Shown one piece after another: positions 7,708 to 13,035 of a DNA stretch of 13,035 nucleotides. Position 1 is the stretch's first letter, and each line of letters opens with the position of its first letter. A model generated the notes under the pieces. It did not search any database. It was given only the letters and a program-made list of their open reading frames with translations, and was not told the DNA's origin. A program made the position numbers and the translations under genes. The DNA comes from Candidatus Aminicenantota bacterium (lineage in GTDB: Bacteria > Acidobacteriota > Aminicenantia > Aminicenantales > UBA4085): the NCBI GenBank assembly GCA_003154255.1, contig PMCY01000082.1, positions 1 to 13,035 of the forward strand, written 5' to 3'.

Positions 7708-7771
7708 ATTCCGCCCGGGGAAGAACGATGGATCCCCGCTTCACCATCCGCGAGAAAGAACGGGACTCCGT

Positions 7772-10165
7772 TCAGCGGCGGATATGGAGCTCGGAGATGG
7801 ACCAGCGCATGGTCCGGTGCGGGGCGGCCAGCCGGATGCGGACATAGCGGGCCGTCCGGGGCGGAAAGTCGATCAGCATCCGGTAATTCCGGAAGTCCTC
7901 GATCGTCGCGGCGGTGATGTCGGGAACGCCCAAGGGGACGCCGGCCAATTCGAACCAGATGCTCCGATCGAGCGATCCTTCGACGACGAAGGAACGCGGA
8001 TATCCGAGCGGATCGCTGCCTTGGATGAGCTCGATCTGTCCGACCTCGACGGGAGCGGCCAAATCGACGAGAATGAATTCTCCGGCCAACTGGCTGCCCT
8101 TGGAAACCCAGCCCGTATCGGGATTGCCGTCGATCATCCGCCGCGTTTGTTGGCGGTTGGTCTTGGCGGAAACCGTCCAGCTTTTCCTGTCCCCCACCTC
8201 CGGCCCGAGGCGGGGGGCCGGGGCCGGAGGAGAGGGCTTCAGCCGGAACAGAAAATCGCCGGCCGCCGAGGCCAGGAGCTCGGCCTCGCCCGGCCGGCCC
8301 CGCAAGGCTTCCAGCAGGACCTGTCCGTCGTCGGCCCGATGGGCCCGGGTATGGATCAGAATATGGTCGACGCCGATATCCCGCAGGAAGCGCAAGGCCC
8401 GTGGTGCGGGAAATCCCTCCATCGCATCGCGGACGACGGTATAGCCCGGAGGGTAATATCCGCTGTAGCCGTTGGCGATCCGTTTGCCGTGTTTCATGGC
8501 GTAAACCATGGGCAGGACGTTGCGCCAGTCCTCCTTTACCCAGGAGAGCAAGGGCATCGGCAATTCGATCAGGACGGCCGACTCGGGCAGGGCTTTGACC
8601 GATTCATAGATGGGTGAGATTTGATCCCCCAGCGGGACCCGGGCCAGCGTGATCGGCCGCTGGGCGTAATCGGCCAGGACAAGAACTCCGATAAGGCCCA
8701 CAAGACCATAACGGAGGGCCCGGACCTTGATCCGGGACTTCAGTCGGGCCACAGCCCATCCGGCCAGAACGGCCACGGCCAGCATCATGATCACGACGAA
8801 TCGGCCGGCGGCGCGCAGGCCCTGGAATCCGGGCAGGAACTTATAGAACAGGAGATAGGGGCCGGTGAACAGCGGCCGATCGTTCAACCGGGCGATGGGG
8901 CCCAGGGAGAGCAGAAAAGCGAAGACGCCGCTGAAGAGAAAAAAACGCAGGGCCAGGCTGGTGGTTGCGGGTGCTCCGGCCGCCGTCAAGGGAAAAGCTC
9001 GTTCGGTTTTTCTCTTCCACCAAGCCCAGAAGAGGCGGACAACGATCAGGCCGGCCAGAACGAGGGGGAATACCCCCCAGTGAAGTTCGCCCGGCTTCTC
9101 CTGCGGTTTGTGGATCTGCAGGCCCGCCAGAAGAAGCAGGAAGAGGAACACATCCGCGGCGGCGAAGGCCGTCTTGCGCTCGGCCTTGATCTCGCGGCGG
9201 TAGCGGGCCAGGGTGATGGTTCCGCCGGCCAGGGCCAGAATGACCGCAACGATCCCGGGATAGAGAATCCACTCCAACGATTCCCGGCTGGGCATGAAGA
9301 AGGGCCTGAACAGGGTTCCGCGGGTGATCGAAGCAAAGAACTGGAGCTGGGCCGAGTAGCGCAGGACCTCGTCCAGGCCGCGGCTGAAGAACATCCGGTT
9401 TTGGACGAGGATAAAAGGCAGGTAGAAGGCCGCCAGGAAAGGCAAGGTGACGAGCCCCAGGATCAGGGCGCCTTTCCAGAAGCCGGGCCGGCGCGGAGCA
9501 TTCGTTCTAACCGCCAGATAGACGGCCCCCAAGGCGGCGAACGGAGCGAAATAGACCCCGTAGTAGGCGCAGCACCAGGACTGAAGAACGAAATAGACGC
9601 CGGCCCCGAGGACGTGGCGCAGGGCCGGACGGTCGATCCATTTGAAAAGAGAGAGGAAGAAAAGCGGCATCCAGCCGAAAAAAAGGATTTCCAAGTGGCT
9701 GAGATGGGCGAAGCGGTAGTTGAAAAAGGCGAAGATCAACCCGGCGATGAAGGCCGCCGAGCGGTCCCGGGCCAGGTAGAGAACGAGCCGGTATGCGCCC
9801 CAGGCGCACAGGACGAAGGAAGCCAGAAAAAGAACGTTGTAGGCCCAAATCAGGCTCCCCGTCAAAAGCACGAGAGGCACGGCCAGAAGGGTCAATCCGG
9901 GGATATAGTCGGCATAGAGGAGCGTTCCCGTATGGGGATAGAAGTTGTTTCCATTGAAGAACTGGCCGAACCCATGGGCCGCCTGCTTCATCTCCCAATT
10001 CATGGCCCAGATGGTATAGAGCGGGTCCCCGATATCGGAGGGGACGGTCGAACCCATATGAAAGACGAGCGGGAAAGTCAGGGCCAGGGTCAAAACAATG
10101 AAGAGCCCCAGGACGATCAGCTCCGCGGTCCAGGAGGCGCCGGCTTTTTTTTCGTGGCTGGTCAT
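7772..10165 (-). CDS. GT-C-like polytopic membrane protein with C-terminal discoidin (F5/8 type C) domain
   Basis: 797 residues with many hydrophobic segments in the first 500 or so, starting with a helix at about 15-37. The first outside loop has SDIGDPLYTIWAMNW with Asp44 and Asp47, recalling the acidic loop of GT-C glycosyltransferases that use polyprenyl-linked donors. A soluble part follows (about 510-650: ESAVLIELPMPL, NGYSGYYPPGY, ALRFLRDIGVDHILIH), as in a widespread, poorly characterised family of large bacterial membrane proteins. Residues of about 655-797 form an F5/8 type C domain: MIDGNPDTGW, FILVDLAAPVEVGQIEL, SFVVEGSLD, ARYVRIRLAAP and a closing strand SISELHI. Such domains usually bind carbohydrate. 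The product may transfer sugars to, or hold, envelope glycan, but no substrate can be named. It converges on the EPS genes (64 bases apart). No strong ribosome site is seen before the ATG. GC content is clearly higher than in the barrel gene. Confidence 0.75.
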   Translation of the reverse strand: MTSHEKKAGASWTAELIVLGLFIVLTLALTFPLVFHMGSTVPSDIGDPLYTIWAMNWEMKQAAHGFGQFFNGNNFYPHTGTLLYADYIPGLTLLAVPLVLLTGSLIWAYNVLFLASFVLCAWGAYRLVLYLARDRSAAFIAGLIFAFFNYRFAHLSHLEILFFGWMPLFFLSLFKWIDRPALRHVLGAGVYFVLQSWCCAYYGVYFAPFAALGAVYLAVRTNAPRRPGFWKGALILGLVTLPFLAAFYLPFILVQNRMFFSRGLDEVLRYSAQLQFFASITRGTLFRPFFMPSRESLEWILYPGIVAVILALAGGTITLARYRREIKAERKTAFAAADVFLFLLLLAGLQIHKPQEKPGELHWGVFPLVLAGLIVVRLFWAWWKRKTERAFPLTAAGAPATTSLALRFFLFSGVFAFLLSLGPIARLNDRPLFTGPYLLFYKFLPGFQGLRAAGRFVVIMMLAVAVLAGWAVARLKSRIKVRALRYGLVGLIGVLVLADYAQRPITLARVPLGDQISPIYESVKALPESAVLIELPMPLLSWVKEDWRNVLPMVYAMKHGKRIANGYSGYYPPGYTVVRDAMEGFPAPRALRFLRDIGVDHILIHTRAHRADDGQVLLEALRGRPGEAELLASAAGDFLFRLKPSPPAPAPRLGPEVGDRKSWTVSAKTNRQQTRRMIDGNPDTGWVSKGSQLAGEFILVDLAAPVEVGQIELIQGSDPLGYPRSFVVEGSLDRSIWFELAGVPLGVPDITAATIEDFRNYRMLIDFPPRTARYVRIRLAAPHRTMRWSISELHIRR

Positions 10166-10200
10166 GAGGGTCCACAGGGGGCCGAGGCCGGCCCGCGGCC

Positions 10201-10229
10201 ATGATAAGGATTGGCGCGGCCGAAGTCAA
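10201..10229 (-). promoter_or_regulatory. Predicted sigma70-type promoter for the GT-C/discoidin gene
   Basis: Read on the minus strand, TTGACT (10229-10224, 5 of 6 consensus) and TATCAT (10206-10201, 5 of 6) have the ideal 17-base spacing. Transcription would begin near 10194, giving a leader of about 30 bases before the ATG at 10165. This is one of the two best-matching promoters in the window. Confidence 0.55.
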
Positions 10230-10261
10230 CGGCTCCGATTTGCGCCTCGCGCCGATTCTCC

Positions 10262-10291
10262 TTGCGCTGAATGTCCGTTTTTGGGCATAAT
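10262..10291 (+). promoter_or_regulatory. Possible promoter for the DUF1015 gene
   Basis: CATAAT (10286-10291, 5 of 6) is preceded after 18 bases by TTGCGC (10262-10267, 3 of 6). It lies in the 161-base divergent gap, back to back with the minus-strand promoter, and would give a leader of about 30 bases. Confidence 0.4.
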
Positions 10292-10312
10292 TTCGTTTCA
10301 TTCGGACTCTTC

Positions 10313-10318
10313 AAGGAG
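10313..10318 (+). promoter_or_regulatory. Shine-Dalgarno sequence selecting ATG 10327
   Basis: AAGGAG lies eight bases before the ATG at 10327. A TTG codon directly before it (10324) is also in frame, but ATG at standard spacing is preferred. Confidence 0.65.
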
Positions 10319-10326
10319 CTTTTTTG

Positions 10327-11664
10327 ATGCGCAATCATGATTCCATCCGTCTCCAGGTTCCCGATATCCTCCTGCCCAAGCCGGGGACGGACCTGGCCAA
10401 GTGGGCGGTCATCGCCTGCGACCAGTACACCTCCGAACCCCAATACTGGGACAAGGCCGCCGCATTCGTCGGCCGGGCCCCCTCAACGCTCAACCTGATC
10501 TATCCGGAAGTCTTTCTCCACGAGCCCCAGCCCGAAGTCCGTATCGCCCGCATCCGCGAATCGATGAAGCGCTACATGGCCGAGGGGCTCTTCGCCGGCC
10601 GCGAAGGCTGCATCTATGTGGAGCGGACGACAGGCGACAAGACGCGCCATGGCCTCGTCGCCGCCCTGGACTTGGAAGCCTACGATTTCCGGAAGGGCTC
10701 CTCGGCGCTCATCCGGGCCAGCGAAGGGACGATCCTCGACCGCATCCCGCCCCGGGTCAGGATCCGCGAAGGCGCGCCGATCGAACTGCCCCACATTATG
10801 GTCCTCATCGACGACCCCGCCGATACGGTCCTCGGTCCCCTGACCCGCTCCAAATCCAAGCTGCCGAAGCTCTACGACTTCGAGCTGATGCTCGGTTCAG
10901 GCGAATTGGCCGGCTACCATGTCGCCGATCCGGAAATGGAAGCCGGTGTGGTCAAGGCCCTCGAGGTCCTGGCCGATCCGGCCGCCTTCGCCGCCCGCTA
11001 CGGCCTTCCGGCCGGCACGCCCGTCCTGCTCTATGCCATGGGGGACGGCAATCATTCCCTGGCCACGGCCAAGACGATCTGGGCAAAGACGAAGGAATCG
11101 GCGCCCGATCCCCGGGCCGTTCTGAACTCTCCCCTACGCTATGCCTTGGTCGAACTGGTCAATCTTCACGACGAGGCGCTCCTCTTCGAGGCCATCCACC
11201 GCGTCGTCTTCGACATCGCCCCGGGCCGGGACCTTCCGGCCGAGGCCGCCCGGTTTTTCGGAGGAAAGACCCGTTGGGAAAAAGCCTGCTGTGTCCACGT
11301 CATGCAGGAGACGGTCGACGAACAGAGCGGCCTGCCCCACAAGATCGGGGTTATCACCAAGGCCGGCGCCGGCGTCCTGGAAATCGATGCCGCCGGCTCC
11401 AACCTGCCCGTCGGGACGCTTCAGAACTTCCTCGACGAATTCAAGAAAAGCGGCGGTTTCAAGGATATCGACTACGTCCACGGGGCCGAGCCGGTTTCCG
11501 CCCTGGGGGCCAAGCCCGGCAACATGGGCTTCTACCTTCCGGCCATGCGCAAGGAAGACCTCTTCAAGACCGTCATCCTGGATGGCGCGCTTCCGCGCAA
11601 GACATTCTCCATGGGTGAGGCCTGGGAGAAGCGATTTTATATGGAAGCCCGCAAGCTGATCTGA
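10327..11664 (+). CDS. DUF1015 family protein
   Basis: 445 residues, soluble, with no signal peptide or membrane helix. It matches DUF1015 (PF06245) along its full length: AVIACDQYTSEPQYW near the N-terminus, then LNLIYPEVFLHEP, RASEGTI with RIPPRVRIREGAPIELPH, the hallmark GDGNHSLATAK (Gly239-Asp240-Gly241-Asn242-His243), and the C-terminal block MGFYLPAMRKEDLF with GALPRKTFSMGEAWEKRFY. The strict conservation of GDGNHS suggests an active or binding site. In other bacteria and some archaea the family often lies next to serine biosynthesis genes, but none is seen here, so that link is not supported by this context. Length and motifs indicate an intact gene. The following GyrI-like gene begins 58 bases downstream and may be partly cotranscribed. 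Family membership is secure; the function is left open. Confidence 0.9.
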   Translation: MRNHDSIRLQVPDILLPKPGTDLAKWAVIACDQYTSEPQYWDKAAAFVGRAPSTLNLIYPEVFLHEPQPEVRIARIRESMKRYMAEGLFAGREGCIYVERTTGDKTRHGLVAALDLEAYDFRKGSSALIRASEGTILDRIPPRVRIREGAPIELPHIMVLIDDPADTVLGPLTRSKSKLPKLYDFELMLGSGELAGYHVADPEMEAGVVKALEVLADPAAFAARYGLPAGTPVLLYAMGDGNHSLATAKTIWAKTKESAPDPRAVLNSPLRYALVELVNLHDEALLFEAIHRVVFDIAPGRDLPAEAARFFGGKTRWEKACCVHVMQETVDEQSGLPHKIGVITKAGAGVLEIDAAGSNLPVGTLQNFLDEFKKSGGFKDIDYVHGAEPVSALGAKPGNMGFYLPAMRKEDLFKTVILDGALPRKTFSMGEAWEKRFYMEARKLI

Positions 11665-11672
11665 AAAAAAAC

Positions 11673-11702
11673 TTGACTCTCCCCCAGGGGCGGGCTTTAT
11701 TT
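11673..11702 (+). promoter_or_regulatory. Possible promoter for the GyrI-like gene
   Basis: TTGACT (11673-11678, 5 of 6) begins nine bases after the DUF1015 stop. After 18 bases comes TTTATT (11697-11702, 4 of 6) in an AT-rich patch. It would give a very short leader of about 15 bases that still includes the strong ribosome site. Confidence 0.35.
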
Positions 11703-11710
11703 AAACAGGC

Positions 11711-11719
11711 GGAGGTGAT
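11711..11719 (+). promoter_or_regulatory. Near-perfect Shine-Dalgarno sequence
   Basis: GGAGGTGAT can pair with nine bases of the usual 16S rRNA 3' end, with GGAGG seven bases before the ATG at 11723. It is the strongest ribosome site in the window and suggests high translation of the GyrI-like protein. The ATG inside it (11718) runs into a stop after two codons. Confidence 0.75.
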
Positions 11720-11722
11720 GCC

Positions 11723-12367
11723 ATGATAAAAACCAAAGCCCCATCTGAAAAGGCCGACTTCAAGAAAGACTTTAAAACCCTCTTTGCCCCGCCGGCCAAG
11801 GCCCCCGTCCTGGTCGAAGTCCCCGAGTTCACGTACATCATGATCGACGGCCGCGGGCATCCCGGAAAAGCCCCCGATTTCGCGGCCAAGATCGGCCTGC
11901 TCTACGGCCTGGCCTACACCATCAAATTCGCCTTGAAGAAGGACGTCCGGCAGCCCTTCGATTTCGCCGTCCCCCCCATGTCCGGCTTCTATTGCGCCGA
12001 CGATCCAAGCTGCTACACGGACGAGAGCCGCGGCGACGAATGGAAATGGACGCTGGCCATCCCCTTCCCCGACCGGGTCACGCCGGCCGTTTTCGAGAAC
12101 GGCCGCCGAGCGCTCGGCGAAAAGAAGAACCCCGCTCATCTGGACAAGGCCTATCTCAAGAAATACCACGAAGGCCTGAGCGCCCAGATCATGCACCTCG
12201 GGCCCTACAGCGAAGAAACCCCGACCATCCAAAGGCTCCACGCGTTTTTCCTGGAACAGGGGTACAAGTTCGCCGGACCGCACCATGAGATCTACGTGGG
12301 CGACCCCCGGCGGACCGCGCCGGCCAAGCTTAAAACGGTCCTGCGCCAGCCCGTGCGCAAAAAATAA
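11723..12367 (+). CDS. GyrI-like small-molecule-binding domain protein (Lin2189 type)
   Basis: 214 residues, soluble and cytoplasmic, made almost entirely of one GyrI-like domain (SOUL/GyrI fold) with no DNA-binding part, so not an AraC- or MerR-type regulator. Visible family marks are EVPEFTYIMIDGRG near 32-45, the aromatic stretch DEWKWTLAIPFPD (Trp107, Trp109), HLGPYSEE (158-165) and a C-terminal block HHEIYVGDPRRTAPAKLKT (from 187). These match the stand-alone Lin2189-like subfamily. Some members of the GyrI-like superfamily have been reported to hydrolyse cyclopropanoid DNA-alkylating compounds, with an acidic and aromatic active site. Whether this one does is not known. It follows the DUF1015 gene with its own possible promoter and a very strong ribosome site. 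It converges on the histidine kinase gene, 51 bases apart, with no clear terminator. Family call is firm, role uncertain. Confidence 0.85.
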   Translation: MIKTKAPSEKADFKKDFKTLFAPPAKAPVLVEVPEFTYIMIDGRGHPGKAPDFAAKIGLLYGLAYTIKFALKKDVRQPFDFAVPPMSGFYCADDPSCYTDESRGDEWKWTLAIPFPDRVTPAVFENGRRALGEKKNPAHLDKAYLKKYHEGLSAQIMHLGPYSEETPTIQRLHAFFLEQGYKFAGPHHEIYVGDPRRTAPAKLKTVLRQPVRKK

Positions 12368-12418
12368 TGCTCTCGATCGGAATGTTCATGCACTCAGGCT
12401 GAGCGGCATACGGCCTCC

Positions 12419-13035
12419 TCAGGTCCGGGAGGCGTATTCCAATTCGCGGAAAGTCACCGTGAAGGCCGTTCCGTTGGATCGATCCAGTTCGATCGACGCA
12501 TCCAGTTGGCCGACCAGGAGATTCACGATCTGCAGCCCGAAGCTCTCCGCTTTGCGGAAATCCAGATCCGCCGGCAATCCGATCCCGTCGTCGGCCACCC
12601 GGATTTCGATCCGACCGCCCGGCCCGCGCTTCAGCCCGATCCGGACGACGCCGGCCCGGTTATCCGGATAGGCGTGCTTGAGCGCGTTGGAAATCAGCTC
12701 ATTCAGAAGCAGCCCGCAGGGCATGGCCGAGGAAATGTCCAGCGTCACTTCGTCGAAATCCGTTTCCAGCCGGATGAGGCCGCGCTGGGGGCGATAGACT
12801 TGGACCAGGTGGACCGCCAGGCTCTTGATATAGCCGCCGAAATCGATTCGGGAGAAGTGGCCGGATTGATAGAGCTTTTCATGGACCAGGCTCATGGAGC
12901 GGATCCGCGTCTGGGCCTCCTTGAAGATGCCCCGATATTTTTCATAGCCGGCATGGCCCGCCTGGAGGTTGAAGAGGCAGGAAATGACCTGCATGTTGTT
13001 CTTGGCCCGGTGATGGATCTCCTGGAGCAGGACAT
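12419..13035 (-). CDS. Sensor histidine kinase, HisKA_2 type (partial, N-terminus beyond window)
   Basis: The C-terminal 204 or so residues of a two-component sensor kinase. Although an ATG lies at 12994, the frame stays open to the window edge and encodes LLQEIHHRAKNNMQVI, the HisKA_2 H-box, so the gene starts further right. The His just before Arg (codon 13012-13010) is the likely phospho-acceptor. It is followed by a dimerisation helix pair (FNLQAGHAGYEKYRGIFKEA, SLVHEKLYQSGHF) and a HATPase domain with the N box NELISNALKHAY, the G1 box DDGIGLP and a G2-like GLQIVNLLVGQL. All ATP-binding motifs seen look intact. These kinases often have PAS, GAF or response-receiver input domains N-terminally; that part is not visible. 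No partner regulator lies downstream, as the gene converges on the GyrI-like gene. What it senses is unknown. Confidence 0.92.
   Translation of the reverse strand, partial: VLLQEIHHRAKNNMQVISCLFNLQAGHAGYEKYRGIFKEAQTRIRSMSLVHEKLYQSGHFSRIDFGGYIKSLAVHLVQVYRPQRGLIRLETDFDEVTLDISSAMPCGLLLNELISNALKHAYPDNRAGVVRIGLKRGPGGRIEIRVADDGIGLPADLDFRKAESFGLQIVNLLVGQLDASIELDRSNGTAFTVTFRELEYASRT

Noticed and set aside
7716..7738. Hairpin CGGGGA-11-TCCCCG between the convergent EPS and GT-C-like genes
   Set aside because: The stem is only six base pairs and no T-tract follows on either strand, so an intrinsic terminator cannot be claimed.
8621..10204. A 527-codon open frame on the plus strand, antisense to the GT-C-like gene, and a 277-codon one at 7784-8617
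   Set aside because: The translations are low-complexity (rich in Gln, Gly, Glu, Arg), have no recognisable domain, and lie opposite a gene with clear membrane helices and a discoidin domain. Long antisense frames are common in GC-rich genes.
10401..11618. A 405-codon plus-strand ORF in another frame inside the DUF1015 gene
   Set aside because: Arg/Pro/Gly-rich shadow translation; the DUF1015 frame has clear family motifs throughout.
11679..11700. CCCCCAGGGG followed by T-rich sequence after the DUF1015 gene, as a terminator
   Set aside because: The loop would be too small to fold and the T-rich part is broken; a promoter for the next gene explains the site better.
12392..12402. CTCAGGCTGAG inverted repeat between the GyrI-like gene and the histidine kinase gene
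   Set aside because: A five-base stem with a one-base loop and no T-tract is not a credible terminator or operator.

Overview
The window looks like chromosome of a high-GC, diderm (Gram-negative-type) bacterium. It contains an outer-membrane polysaccharide export protein, a putative outer-membrane beta-barrel protein and a Wzc-type tyrosine kinase. The gene mix (exopolysaccharide locus, discoidin-tailed membrane protein, DUF1015, Lin2189-type GyrI-like protein, HisKA_2 kinase) would fit Acidobacteriota/Aminicenantota-like lineages, but that is only an impression. No rRNA, tRNA, transposase, phage gene or CRISPR array was seen.

Region 1 (1-7707, + strand) is part of an exopolysaccharide (EPS) or capsule assembly locus. 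In order it holds a polyprenyl-phosphate sugar-1-phosphate transferase that starts the repeat unit on the lipid carrier, a putative outer-membrane beta-barrel protein, an SLBB-domain export protein of the Wza type, a fused chain-length regulator/tyrosine kinase of the Wzc type, and a VanZ-like membrane protein with a LamG-like domain inserted after its first membrane helix. Flippase, polymerase, further glycosyltransferases and the kinase's phosphatase are not in the window and may lie upstream. A 330-base gap (2782-3111) with clustered CCGAT boxes and a good sigma70-like promoter suggests that the export/kinase part can be transcribed on its own.

Region 2 (7772-10165, - strand) is one large polytopic membrane protein resembling GT-C glycosyltransferases, with a C-terminal F5/8 type C (discoidin) domain. 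It converges on the EPS genes and has a well-formed promoter of its own at 10201-10229.

Region 3 (10327-12367, + strand) holds a DUF1015 protein and a GyrI-like small-molecule-binding protein. Each has a strong Shine-Dalgarno sequence and a possible promoter of its own. Neither has an evident link to the EPS genes.

Region 4 (12419-13035, - strand) is the C-terminal part of a HisKA_2-type sensor histidine kinase. It runs off the window end just upstream of its phospho-acceptor H-box.

No clearly new biological system was found. The most unusual items are the VanZ/LamG architecture, the discoidin-tailed GT-C-like protein, the CCGAT box cluster, and the crowded junction at 6258-6572, where a basic small ORF and an antisense ORF are both open.
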